Source of the DNA: Silvimonas sp. JCM 19000 | GTDB lineage: Bacteria; Pseudomonadota; Gammaproteobacteria; Burkholderiales; Chitinibacteraceae | Assembly (NCBI GenBank): GCA_001313065.1 | Contig: BBFD01000102.1 | Coordinates: 1-12,807 of the forward strand | DNA: 12,807 nucleotides | Reading direction: 5' to 3' | Shown: positions 1-7,266 of the stretch, piece by piece | How the letters are laid out: every line of letters starts with the position of its first letter | Numbering within the stretch: position 1 is the stretch's first letter | Made by a program: the position numbers and the translations under genes | The notes under the pieces: model-generated | Database searches by the model: none | What the model was told of the DNA's origin: nothing | What the model saw: the letters and a program-made list of their open reading frames with translations, nothing else

Positions 1-535
1 GGCTGGCTCCCGGCCGCCTGGCCACCGAAGCCGACGTGCCGGACGCGCAGTTTGCGCGTAAATCGGAATTCGCCGCACGCGCGCTGGCCGAGCAAGGCGT
101 GCGCGCCGCCACGGTACGGCTTGCGCCAGCGTGCATGGCCTGGGTGACCATGGCTTTGTGCCCATCCTGATCAAACTGGCGCGCGAGAAAGGCGTGTCGG
201 CCTACCTTGGCGACGGGCAGAACCGTTGGGCTGGCGTGCATCGCACCGACGCTGCCCGCGTTTACCGGCTGGCGCTGGAAACCGGTCTGAGCGAAGCGGC
301 CTACCACGCCGTCGCCGACGAATCAGTGCCGTTCAAAGCCATTGCCGAGGTCATCGGCCGCCAGTTGGGCCTGCCGGTTGAATCGCGCGAGCGCGAGCAT
401 TTTGGCTGGTTCGCCGATTTTGCCAGCATGGATATGGCCGCCAGCGCCGCCCACACCCGCGCCGTGCTGAACTGGCAACCCAGCGGGCCGGATTTGCTCA
501 GCGATCTGGATCAGCCCGGCTATTACGCCGCATAA
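1..535 (+). CDS. Extended short-chain dehydrogenase/NAD-dependent epimerase family protein, 3' part, one frameshift
   Basis: Only the C-terminal part is in the window; the gene enters from the left and ends at TAA 533-535. The first segment reads in the frame starting at base 3 (LAPGRLATEADVPDAQFARK, then VRLAP). The rest reads in the frame holding VHGLGDHGFVPILI, GDGQNRWAGVHRTDAARVYRLALE and, near the end, VLNWQPSGPDLLSDL. The order RLAPSVHG, GDHGFVP, GDG(Q/N)NRW..VHR.DAARL is that of the substrate-binding half of extended SDR enzymes, which use NAD(P)H on sugar-nucleotide, steroid-like or flavonoid-like substrates. The Rossmann N-terminus and catalytic YxxxK lie upstream, so the substrate cannot be given. 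The two frames join near 127-131, where one base is missing (GCGCCA-GCGTGCAT should give A-P-S-V-H). It converges on prfH across a hairpin and has no evident link to the RNA-repair genes. Confidence 0.85.
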
Positions 536-543
536 GGCAATGG

Positions 544-573
544 GGCGCGGTGCGCTAGCGCAGGCACCGCGCC
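544..573. terminator. Perfect 10-bp inverted repeat between convergent genes
   Basis: Bases 544-553 (GGCGCGGTGC) are the exact reverse complement of 564-573 (GCACCGCGCC). The ten-base loop lies mostly within a palindrome, TGCGCTAGCGCA (551-562). The repeat sits 8 bases after the dehydrogenase stop and 8 bases beyond the prfH stop. This is where a shared two-way transcription stop is expected. No T run follows on either strand, so intrinsic termination is inferred from position and stem strength only. Confidence 0.5.
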
Positions 574-581
574 GTCATGCC

Positions 582-1199
582 TCAGACTATTTCGATAAAC
601 CGTTCTCCTTTAAAACTGCGGACCGGATTGCCGCGCTCCAGCGCCAGATGCATTTGCCGCCGTTGGGCTCGCAACGCCGCATCGGCCGCCTCTGCGCGCT
701 CTGCCAGCCGATGTGCAATCAGCGCCAGCGCCAGTCGTTTGTTGGCGTGCTGGCTGCGTTCGGTCTGCACCCGCACGCTGATCCCGCTGGCGATATGGGT
801 GGCGCGGATGGCCGATTCGGTTTTGTTGACATGTTGACCACCGGGGCCCGCAGCACGGCAGGTTTCAAAGCGGATTTCGTGGCCCAGTGCGGCGGGCGGG
901 GCCGCACAGCGGGCAATGCCGATAAACCAGTTTTTGCGGGCATGGCCCGGCCGGTACGGGCTCGGGCAGGTCCAGCGGATGGAGCCGATCCAGCTTTGTG
1001 CCAGTGCTTCAGCGGCCGAGCCCTCCAGGCTGAGCAGCGCCGAGCTCAAGGTGCCCGCCGTCCGCCCTGGCGTACGCTCAAGTACATCGATCTGGACGTC
1101 GATGGCGTTTGCTTGCGCAGTGAGCGCGGCTAGCACATGAACCACCGCCAGCTCGCATTCGGCCGGACCTTGGGCGGCGGAGAGTTGCAATAACAGCAT
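582..1199 (-). CDS. prfH: PrfH, class I release-factor homologue for damaged ribosomes
   Basis: A 205-residue protein, one of the few intact frames here. It has the peptidyl-tRNA hydrolysis motif [18 protein letters not shown] at about residues 118-135, followed by the [14 protein letters not shown] block and a basic C-terminal helix typical of release factors. It lacks the stop-codon-reading domain of RF1/RF2, which fits the PrfH (RF-H) family. Known for the family: PrfH releases nascent peptide from ribosomes whose 16S rRNA was cut in the decoding centre, so that RtcB2 can reseal the break. A GTG at 1208 is possible, but I prefer the ATG at 1199 because it overlaps the rtcB2 stop as TGATG, a translational-coupling arrangement. 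The gene is downstream of and co-transcribed with rtcB2. It ends with TGA at 584-582, just past a strong hairpin. Confidence 0.93.
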   Translation of the reverse strand: MLLLQLSAAQGPAECELAVVHVLAALTAQANAIDVQIDVLERTPGRTAGTLSSALLSLEGSAAEALAQSWIGSIRWTCPSPYRPGHARKNWFIGIARCAAPPAALGHEIRFETCRAAGPGGQHVNKTESAIRATHIASGISVRVQTERSQHANKRLALALIAHRLAERAEAADAALRAQRRQMHLALERGNPVRSFKGERFIEIV

Positions 1200-2343
1200 C
1201 AGCAGCACTCCCCGTTGGTCTTGTAGGTGAGTACCGGTGCCAGCCGCGCCAGTTTGCGTAGCAAGCCCGCGTCTTCCAGCGCATCCACCACGCTATCAAT
1301 CGATTTGTAGGCTTCTGGCGCTTCTTCATACAGCAACTCGCGGTCGGCGCAGATGACGTGACTGCCGAGCCGGGTGCGCGTTAACTGCGCCGCCGAATAA
1401 CGGCGTTCAAGGCGCCCCTTGCAATCTTTGCGCGCCCATTTGCGCCCGGCGCCATGGGCCAGCGAATACAAGGTGGCCGCGCCGACATCGGCCAGCGGTT
1501 GCACCAGAAAACTGTAATCACCGCGCGAGCTGGAATCACCACCGGCCCAACATCGGCCGGGGTGGCGCCTTTGCGATGCAGCCAGCCCGCCTCGCCTGCA
1601 ATCACAGCCGGGGTGACCAGGTTGTGATCGACGTCGAGCACGCAGCTGGCGTGCGCCCGCCAGCGCCGCAACATGCGCAAGGCAATGAGTTGGCGATTGG
1701 CTGCGGCAAAGCGCAAGGCGTGATCATGGCGCTGTAGATAGGCGCGGCATTCGGCGCTGTCCGCCAGCAAAGGGCGGTGGCCATGGGCCTGCAAATGCAG
1801 TTCCAGCACGGCCTGGCCAAGGCCGCGCGAGCCGCTATGCACCAGCAACTGCAATTGATCTGCGCGCAGACCCAGACTGGCGACGGCTTGCGCATCGTAA
1901 ATGGCATCCAGTTTTTTTTGCACTTCGGCAAAATGGTTGCCGCTGCCGATGGTGCCAGCGCGCCCAGATAATCGCGGTCAGCCAGATCATAGCTGGCGAT
2001 GTGTTCGGCCCAACTGTCGTCCAGCGCGCCGTCGATGCTGCCCAGTTGTTTGACCAGCTTGTTAATGCCCGTTAGCCGGGTATCAAGATCGGTCTGCCAC
2101 AGCGCCATGCCGCAGCCGATATCGCCGCCAATCAAGGCGGGATAGATATATCCGACCGCAAAAAAAAGCCGCGCCGACCGGATAGCCGCGGCCGGGATGC
2201 AGATCCGGCATTCCGGCGACGTGGCGCATGCCGGGGAGTGTTGCTGTTTGTTTAAGTTGGCGAATTGCTTCGCCTTCGATCCAGGTGTCGGTGGTCGCGC
2301 ACAGCGTGACACCGGCTGCCAGATCTTGAATGGCATTGCCCAT
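1199..2343 (-). CDS. rtcB2: RtcB2, RNA 3'-phosphate/5'-OH ligase paired with PrfH (three frameshifts)
   Basis: Read from ATG 2343 ([21 protein letters not shown]) across three indels to TGA 1201-1199, giving about 380 residues. RtcB landmarks appear in order: [27 protein letters not shown] (metal-binding Asp/Cys), [34 protein letters not shown], and [13 protein letters not shown], whose His is the expected guanylylation site. It is shorter and more divergent than the canonical RtcB at 7514, and the PrfH partner identifies it as the RtcB2 type. The family joins RNA 3'-phosphate or 2',3'-cyclic phosphate to 5'-OH using GTP and Mn2+; RtcB2 is known to repair cleaved 16S rRNA. Frameshifts: one extra base in the A8 run at 2160-2167 and one missing G near 1955 and near 1530. 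A possible leader ORF lies upstream. Confidence 0.9.
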
Positions 2344-2457
2344 AAGTGTTTGGTCCGTTCAGGAATAAAAGATAAAGCGGGAACGGCGGGCGGCTAGCCC
2401 AGGGGCAATGCGGAGGAGCGTCTTTACAAGAAAAGACGGAAGGCGCGTTAACCCGGA

Positions 2458-2493
2458 CTACAGCCCGCGAAGGGAGGAGAGATAGCGTTGCAT
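2458..2493 (-). CDS. Putative 11-codon leader peptide upstream of rtcB2
   Basis: Reading the minus strand, an ATG at 2493 opens MQRYLSSLRGL followed by TAG. It is preceded by a near-perfect Shine-Dalgarno, CGGAGGA (2507-2501), at an ideal 7-base spacing. That ribosome site is much stronger than the one in front of rtcB2, 114 bases further on. The downstream leader contains TCCTCCG (2417-2411), exactly complementary to this Shine-Dalgarno, and a 7-bp hairpin CGTCTTT/AAAGACG (about 2440-2421). This suggests a translated leader that switches RNA structure. I do not recognise the peptide. An indel, common in this sequence, could alter the frame, and chance is not excluded. Confidence 0.42.
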   Translation of the reverse strand: MQRYLSSLRGL

Positions 2494-2535
2494 GGTGTGT
2501 TCCTCCGGGGGTCAGGGTTAAGCAAAAAAAAGTGC

Positions 2536-2552
2536 CCGCAATGTAGCACGGG
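2536..2552 (-). promoter_or_regulatory. Possible extended -10 promoter for the rtcB2-prfH transcript
   Basis: The minus strand reads GTGCTACATTGCGG here, close to an extended sigma-70 -10 element (TGnTAnnnT). It lies about 35 bases upstream of the leader Shine-Dalgarno. No good -35 box is seen at the right distance. No sigma-54 element with correct spacing was found upstream of rtcB2, so this operon is probably not under direct RtcR control. Tentative. Confidence 0.3.
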
Positions 2553-2804
2553 TTTTCCGGCGCGGCCACGCCCGCTTGCGTCGGTATGACATGAATGCCA
2601 CGCCCCGCGCTGGCAGCGCCGGCGACATGGTGCGGTTGTGGCCTGGGTCATGGCGATACAAATTGCGCACATTGCAGCGCAGCACGCGGCTGCCGCATGT
2701 GCTAAGTCCAATACAGACGCCCGCACAAAACCAGATCGTCAGCCGCCGTTGCCACCGTTTTTTTTCTGATGCTTCTGTTTGATCCCAAAAAAAGGACAGC
2801 ACCC

Positions 2805-3569
2805 ATGCTCAAGACCGCCCGCTACGGTTGGATTCCCGATTTACCCGACCACCGAGATCATTTCTACGCTGCGCCTGCCGCGCATTTAAAAGCCCTGCCG
2901 GCCAATATCGATTTGCGCGCGCAATGTCCGGCCGTGTACGACCAGGGCCAGTTAGGGAGTTGCACCGCCAATGGCATCGCCGGTGCCATCCAGTTCGATC
3001 GCAAAAAAGCAGGGTTTTGCCGATGACTTTGTGCCGTCGCGCTTGTTTATCTATTACAACGAACGCGTGATTGAGCATTCGGTGGCGTCGGACAACGGCG
3101 CGCAAATCCGCGACGGCATCAAGAGCGTGGCCAAGCAAGGCGATTGCCCTGAAACCGAATGGCAGTATGACATCGCCAGGTTTGCCGAAAAGCCGCCGAC
3201 TCAGCCTATAGCGACGCGCTCAAGTACAAAGCCGTGCAATACCAGCGCGTGCAGCAAACCCTGGCGCAGATTAAAGGTTGCCTGGCAGAGGGCTATCCCG
3301 TGGTGGTCGGTTTTACTGTGTACGAGAGCTTTGAATCCGCCGCGGTGGCCAAAGACGGCGTGGTGCCGATGCCGACCAGTAGCGAAACCGTGGTAGGCGG
3401 GCATTGTGTGCTGCTGGTGGGCTATGACGATGCCGATTCGAGCTTCTGGTTCCGCAATTCCTGGGGCGATGCATGGGGCCAGCAGGGTTACGGCAAGATG
3501 CCGTATGCCTATATGGTCGACACCAGTTTGTCTTCGGATTTCTGGACCATCCGCACCATCGCCGCCTGA
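2805..3569 (+). CDS. Papain-like (C1A) cysteine peptidase, cytoplasmic, two frameshifts
   Basis: Starts at ATG 2805 after AAAAGGA (about 10 bases upstream) and ends TGA 3567-3569, giving about 254 residues. The catalytic elements of family C1 are present in order: the oxyanion Gln and nucleophile Cys in DQGQLGSCTANGIAGAIQF (about residues 46-64), the general-base His in VGGHCVLLVGYDDAD, and the Asn in FWFRNSWGDAWGQQGYGKMPYAY. There is no signal peptide and no long inhibitory propeptide. The N-terminus (YGWIPDLPDHRDHFYAAP) matches the short lead-in of bacterial C1 peptidases that begin directly with the catalytic domain. Frameshifts: one extra A in the run at 3004-3009 (RKKQGFADD is the natural reading) and one missing base near 3206 (PTQAYSDALKYK). 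It is divergent from rtcB2 and convergent with rtcR. Its substrate is unknown, and any role in the RNA-damage response is inference from position. Confidence 0.85.
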
Positions 3570-3608
3570 GGCCCAAGCCCGCCGGATGTGGGCGGCAACA
3601 AGCTGCGT

Positions 3609-5197
3609 TCAGTCACGCAGCGCCGCCCAGGTCAGGTCAAATCGGGCCAGATATTTGCGCAGACGATCAGCATCGTTGGCTTGTTTTTTTGTCTTCACGC
3701 GATACGGCAAACAGCATGCGGCCGGCCTCCGACAAACTGCTGGCCTGGCGGCAAACACGCAGCACGGTGTCGAGTTGAGCGCGATCAAACAGGTCCAGCC
3801 GAGCCGCGCGTTCGCCCAGCACACGGTCCAGTTCCGATTGCGTCTGCATGCCATCCCAGCCCCGCTGCAGGCGGGCTATTTCCTGGTTTACATTGCTTGT
3901 ATCAATGCGCCCGGCATGGGCCAGTGTCGCCATGCGCGTAATGGACGCGCTCAGCTCGCGGAAATTGCCGGACCAGCGCGCCTGCGCCGAGGTGGCAAAT
4001 TCCAGATAATGCCGCCGTGCCTCAACGTTAAAGCGGATTTGTTCGCCCTGATCCTGGGCGAAGCGAGCTAATTCAAAATCAAGATTGGGCTCGATATCTT
4101 CAGTGCGTCCGGCCAGGCCCGGCAAGTCATAAGTCCATAAATTGATGCGCGCATACAGGTCTTCGCGGAACTTGCCTTCCGCCACCCAGCGGCGCAAATC
4201 GCGGTGCGTGCCCGCGATCAATTGAAAATCGCTTGCGACTTCGCGGTCCCCACCAAACGGAAAGAAGCGCTTTTCTTCGATGGCCTTGAGCAGCATCGCT
4301 TGCTCATCCAGGCCCAGTTCGCCGATCTCATCCAGAAACAACAAACCGCCGTCGGCCGCCCGCAGCAGGCCGGGGCGTTCGCTTTGTGCGCCGGTAAACG
4401 CGCCCCTGACGTGGCCAAACAAAGCCGACATTGCACTATCGCCGCGCAAGGTGGCGCAATTGACTTCCACAAAGCGGCCGCTGATCTGATGGCGTGATTT
4501 CTTCAGTTCATACACTTTGCGTGCCAGAAACGATTTGCCCGCACCGGTTGGCCCCACCATCAGGATCGGCGCTTTGGAGCGCCCGGCAACATGCTCAATC
4601 TGTTCGATCACCCGATTGAAATGCGCGTTGCGCGTGGCAATGCCGGACTTTAAAAAACGACACCGTCTCAGCTGCGTCGCGCTGGAAACGCTGCGCGATT
4701 TTGTTATAGCGCGACAAATCCAGATCGATGATGGCGTAGCTACCGACTGCATGACCGGTGTCGGTTTTGCGCGGTGGCGAAGTCTGGATCAAACGGCCCG
4801 GCAGATAACGCGCTTCCGCCAACAGAAACCAGCAAATCTGTGCCACGTGCGTGCCGGTGGTGATGTGGATCAGGTAATCCTCGTTCTCGGTATCGAAGGG
4901 GTAATCGTGCGCAAAATCGTGCAGTGCGCCGTACACCTCCTCAAAATCCCACGGATTACGCAGATTGATTTCTACGCGCCGGGTTTCGGTTTCGGGCGAG
5001 ACACTGCGCAGATCATTGCAGGTGCGCTCCGCCAGGCCGCGGCTGCGCTCGTCATGCAGCAGTTCCAGCCGGTGCACGATCAGATCTTCTTGCTGGCCCA
5101 GGCTGATGGTGGGCCGCCATTTCTCCCAGCGCTGACTGCCACGCCCGGCGTGGTCGAGCACGGTGCCAATAAAGCCAATCACGACGGTCTTACGCAT
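3609..5197 (-). CDS. rtcR: RtcR, sigma-54-dependent activator of the RNA repair operon (two frameshifts)
   Basis: About 530 residues from ATG 5197 to TGA 3611-3609, the usual RtcR length. The N-terminal 180 residues (MRKTVVIGFIGTVLDHAG, ENEDYLIHITTGTHVAQI) form the CARF-type sensor domain. Then comes the AAA+ domain with Walker A GPTGAGKS, the sigma-54-contacting loop GAFTGA, and Walker B GGLLFLDEIGEL. The C-terminal helix-turn-helix is ASSLSEAGRMLFAVSR, followed by NDADRLRKYLARFDLTW. In Salmonella, RtcR is activated by tRNA fragments with cyclic-phosphate ends; the same is assumed here. Frameshifts: one extra base in the A6 run near 4652-4657 (VSFLKSGIATRN is the natural reading) and one in the T7 run at 3684-3690 (near the C-terminus). 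It is divergent from rsr, whose sigma-54 promoter it should activate. A perfect 6-bp hairpin (3602-3607/3616-3621) surrounds its stop codon. Confidence 0.95.
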
Positions 5198-5221
5198 GGG
5201 TTTATCCAGAAAGATAAATGA

Positions 5222-5264
5222 CTAGCGCAAAGTATATATAAAGCGCTGCAGAACCGGCTAGCGC
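5222..5264. promoter_or_regulatory. Candidate RtcR upstream activator sites
   Basis: CTAGCGC occurs twice in direct orientation (5222-5228 and 5258-5264), and AGCGC (5224-5228) forms a dyad with GCGCT (5243-5247) around an AT-rich core, AAGTATATATAA. These lie about 90-130 bases upstream of the sigma-54 -24 element, the normal distance for an enhancer of a bacterial enhancer-binding protein. The core also contains the only TATATA-like -10 for the divergent rtcR gene, so RtcR could autoregulate. The assignment rests on position and symmetry only. Confidence 0.35.
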
Positions 5265-5284
5265 GCAGGCGGTCTGTCGTTTGC

Positions 5285-5325
5285 TGATGAAGATTAATTC
5301 TTTAAAAAAACATTTGCTTAGCGGG
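5285..5325. promoter_or_regulatory. AT-rich spacer, possible bend/IHF region
   Basis: Between the candidate enhancer and the sigma-54 promoter, the sequence turns AT-rich (GATTAATTCTTTA followed by an A7 tract), in contrast to the GC-rich surroundings. Sigma-54 promoters commonly need DNA bending here to bring the activator to the polymerase. I see no exact IHF consensus, so this is positional inference. Confidence 0.25.
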
Positions 5326-5350
5326 TTTTATCTGGCTCCGCCGCAACGCC

Positions 5351-5366
5351 TGGCACGCCGATTGCA
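5351..5366 (+). promoter_or_regulatory. Sigma-54 (RpoN) promoter of the rsr-Y RNA-rtcB-rtcA operon
   Basis: TGGCACGCCGATTGCA matches the -24/-12 consensus TGGCAC-N5-TTGCA exactly, with the GG at 5352-5353 and the GC at 5364-5365 at the required spacing. Transcription should start about 12 bases after the GC, near 5376, leaving a 5' leader of about 30 bases before the rsr ATG. It sits between divergent rtcR and rsr, where RtcR-dependent promoters of RNA repair operons are found. Confidence 0.93.
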
Positions 5367-5405
5367 AAGTAGCTGGCATCAAACGAAAACGCTGTGAGTG
5401 CTGAA

Positions 5406-6976
5406 ATGGCCAACCCGCAATTGTTCAACTCGCTGACCGCCAGACTGCCGCAGACCAATACGCTTAATCAGACCGCCGCCGCAGCCTATGCCTATTCGCC
5501 CGAACACCAGTTGGCGCAGCTGGTCATGACCGGTTGCCTGAATCAAACCTTCTATGCGCACGCCGAATTGCAACTGGCCGACGTGCTGGCGCTGTGTGCA
5601 GAACTGGATGCGCGCTTTATCGCTCAGGCGGCGGTGTATGGGCGACAGCGTGGCTATATGAAAGACATGCCGGCGCTGCTGCTGGCGGTGCTGTCGCGCA
5701 AAGATGCGGTGCTGTTTGCGCAAGTGTTCGATCAGGTCATCGATAACGGCAAAATGTTGCGCAACTTTGTGCAGATCATGCGCAGCGGGGCCAGCGGGCG
5801 TAAGTCGCTGGGCTCACGTCCCAAGAAGGCAGTGCAGGCGTGGCTGAACCGTGCCACCGAAGCGCAGTTGTTGAGCGCAAGCGTCGGCAGTGCACCTTCG
5901 CTGGCCGACGTGATCAAGATGGTCCACCCCAAGCCGCAAGAAGCATGGCGTGAGGCGTTTTTTTTGCCTGGGTCTTGGGCCAACCGTGTCATCGCGCAGC
6001 GCTGCCGCCGCTGACCCAACAGTTGCTGGCCTTCCGCGCCGATACCGCGCTGGAATTGCCGAATGTGCCGTTCCAGTTATTGACCAGCGCGGCGCTGAGC
6101 AGCATGCAATGGGCGCAACTGGCCGAGCGTATGGGCTGGCACGCATTGCGCATGAATCTGAACACGCTGGCCCGGCACGGCGTCTTTGCGCAACCCGGCA
6201 TGGTCGACGCGCTAGCGGCGCGCCTGGCGGACGCGGAACGTGTTGCGGCAGCGCGGGTTTATCCGTATCAGTTGCTGGCGGCATGGCGTATGGCCGGGGA
6301 TGAGATTCCGCTGCAAATCAAAAATGCGCTGCAGGATGCGCTGGAAATCGCTTTGCGCAATGTGCCCGCGCTGCAAGGCAATGTGGTGGTGTGCCCGGAC
6401 GTTTCGGGATCGATGTCGAGTCCGGTCACCGGTGGGCGGCGCGGCGCCACGACGGCGGTACGTTGCATTGATGTTGCGGCCTTGATGGCAGCGGCGGTAC
6501 TGCGCCAGTGCCCACAAGCGCGCGTATTACCGTTTGCAACGGATGTGGTGCCGGTGCAGTTGAATTCCCGCGATAGCGTGCTGAGCAATGCCGAAAAACT
6601 GGCTGCAATCGGCGGCGGCGGAACGCGTTGTTCGGCCCCGTTGGTGCAGTTGGTCAAGGAAAAGGCCATGGTCGATACCGTGATCCTGGTGTCGGATAAC
6701 GAATCGTGGATCGATGCGCGCCGTTATGGCGCCACCGAGACCATGCAACAGTGGCAGCAGATCAAACACCGCAATCCGCAAGCTCGCTTGATCTGCATCG
6801 ATATGCAACCGTACGGCACCACGCAAGCGCAAGACAGCCCGGACATCCTGAATGTGGGCGGCTTTGGCGACGCGGTGTTTGATGTGGTGGCGCAGTTTGC
6901 GGCGGGCAGTTTTGGCGCCGGGCATTGGGTCCAAGCCATCAAGCGGACCCGCCTGGCCGGGGACGCCGCAGCTTGA
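5406..6976 (+). CDS. rsr: Rsr, bacterial Ro60-like TROVE/vWA RNA-binding ring protein (one frameshift)
   Basis: About 523 residues. I choose the ATG at 5406 (MANPQLFNSL) over a GTG at 5394 because family members start at this point. The TROVE domain covers roughly residues 1-330, with GGxAY-like AAAAYAYSPEHQLAQ, TGCLNQTFYA, RGYMKDMPALLLAVLS, DNGKMLRNFVQIMRSG and GRKSLGSRPKK. The C-terminal von Willebrand A-like domain has a MIDAS start, CPDVSGSMSSP, and a later SDNES. Ro-family proteins are ring-shaped, bind misfolded or damaged RNA in the central hole and Y RNA on the outside, and in bacteria cooperate with exonucleases such as PNPase. The frame breaks in the T8 run at 5958-5965; the natural reading is WREAFFAWVLGQP. 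It is first in the sigma-54 operon and is followed 7 bases later by the first Y RNA. Confidence 0.95.
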
Positions 6977-6983
6977 GCAATCC

Positions 6984-7079
6984 GGCACGAATGGGAGACG
7001 GGTCTACCTCTGCGAACCTTGCTGGAAGGTGATCCAGCCCGCACTGCGGTGCGCGCAGACTCGCTTGTTTTGTCGTGCC
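6984..7079 (+). ncRNA. Y RNA 1 of 3: Ro-binding stem with a multi-hairpin (non-tRNA) head
   Basis: A perfect 7-bp end stem (GGCACGA 6984-6990 / TCGTGCC 7073-7079) leads into the asymmetric internal loop shared with the two following RNAs (5' ATG after GA, 3' TTTTG before TC). Inside, CTGCG 7010-7014 pairs with CGCAG 7054-7058. This encloses GCTGGA-AGGTGA-TCCAGC (7021-7038) and GCAC-TGCG-GTGC (7041-7052), a three-way-junction head with no T- or D-arm. It ends near a short T run (7084-7087). It begins 7 bases after the rsr stop, so it is probably processed from or transcribed with the rsr mRNA. Its position and lack of a tRNA-like module recall the second, YrlB-type RNA of the Salmonella operon. 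I infer Rsr binding from the shared stem. Confidence 0.7.
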
Positions 7080-7089
7080 ACTCTTTTAT

Positions 7090-7119
7090 CCGCGCTGCTT
7101 GCGGCGCGGCCAGGTTTTT
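7090..7119 (+). terminator. Hairpin with T5 between Y RNA 1 and Y RNA 2
   Basis: CCGCGC (7090-7095) pairs with GCGCGG (7104-7109) around an 8-base loop. Five bases later a T5 run (7115-7119) abuts the 5' stem strand of the second Y RNA. It looks like a weak or leaky intrinsic terminator that could set the ratio of the first RNA to downstream RNA. The gap between stem and T run is longer than in strong terminators. Confidence 0.45.
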
Positions 7120-7245
7120 CGGCGAATGCGAACGGAACTACATCCTCTGAAGATCGAGATACGGGTTCAAATCCCGTCGGCTCCAACACTGTGGGGCCGT
7201 AGTTCAACGGTAGAACACGCCAACGTTTCGTTTATTTTGTCGCCG
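7120..7245 (+). ncRNA. yrlA: Y RNA 2 of 3: YrlA-like, circularly permuted tRNA mimic
   Basis: The end stem is CGGCGA 7120-7125 / TCGCCG 7240-7245. After the shared internal loop, CGAACG (7129-7134) pairs with CGTTTCG (7224-7230) with one bulge. The head contains, in permuted order: a T-arm (ACGGG-TTCAAAT-CCCGT, 7161-7177); the 3' acceptor strand CGGCTCC (7178-7184); an 8-base loop; the 5' acceptor strand GGGGCCG (7193-7199), which pairs over all 7 positions with one G-U; the usual TA (7200-7201); and a complete D-arm (GTTC-AACGGTA-GAAC, 7202-7216). So the acceptor stem is capped by a loop, and the Y stem takes the place of the anticodon arm, the established YrlA architecture. A T8 run follows (7250-7257). 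In Salmonella such RNAs bind Rsr; the same role is expected here. Confidence 0.88.
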
Positions 7246-7257
7246 ATCCTTTTTTTT
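7246..7257 (+). terminator. T8 run after Y RNA 2
   Basis: The GC-rich closing strand TCGCCG is followed by ATCC and eight T. Together with the Y RNA end stem this resembles an intrinsic terminator defining the 3' end. Run lengths here may be inflated by a base or two, judging from homopolymer errors elsewhere. Confidence 0.5.
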
Positions 7258-7266
7258 GTTGAGTTT

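Larger units (their letters stand above)
2345..2804. other. Divergent intergenic region between rtcB2 and the papain-like peptidase gene
   Basis: This is a 460-base stretch without a convincing long gene. The left part (2345-2552) holds the rtcB2 leader: a possible promoter, the short ORF and the complementary Shine-Dalgarno element. The right part (2553-2804) should hold the peptidase promoter. A weak pair TTGTGG (2636-2641) / TACAAA (2657-2662) is only 15 bases apart. Long open frames on both strands here (for example minus 2518-2802) have no recognisable domain and unnatural composition, so I read them as chance. A T run at 2758-2765 lies just upstream of the peptidase ribosome site. Confidence 0.5.

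Noticed and set aside
540..1133. Plus-strand open frame of 197 codons
   Set aside because: It is antisense to prfH, which has the GGQ motif and correct length; low-complexity Arg/Ala-rich translation.
1199..2343. rtcB2 as a decayed pseudogene
   Set aside because: All catalytic motifs are intact across the three breaks, and breaks of the same type affect essential-looking family members throughout the window.
2651..2666. TGGC...TTGC resembling a sigma-54 promoter ahead of the peptidase
   Set aside because: The GG-to-GC spacing is 11 instead of 10 and the -24 box lacks CAC; a one-base indel could rescue the spacing but that cannot be assumed.
2518..2802. Minus-strand ORF in the divergent region
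   Set aside because: No recognisable domain or good ribosome site; it overlaps the promoter areas of both neighbours.
5950..5975. Programmed frameshift or transcriptional slippage at T8 in rsr and at other A/T runs
   Set aside because: Breaks occur in almost all genes, also at non-repetitive positions, and some need two compensating changes; sequence error is simpler.
7161..7216. Ordinary tRNA gene(s), suggested by T-arm GGTTCAAATCC and D-arm TAGTTCAACGGTAGAAC/TAGCTCAG
   Set aside because: The arms occur in reversed order, acceptor strands are joined by a loop, no anticodon arm with a proper 7-base loop follows the D-arm and no CCA end is present. The permuted Y RNA reading explains all parts.
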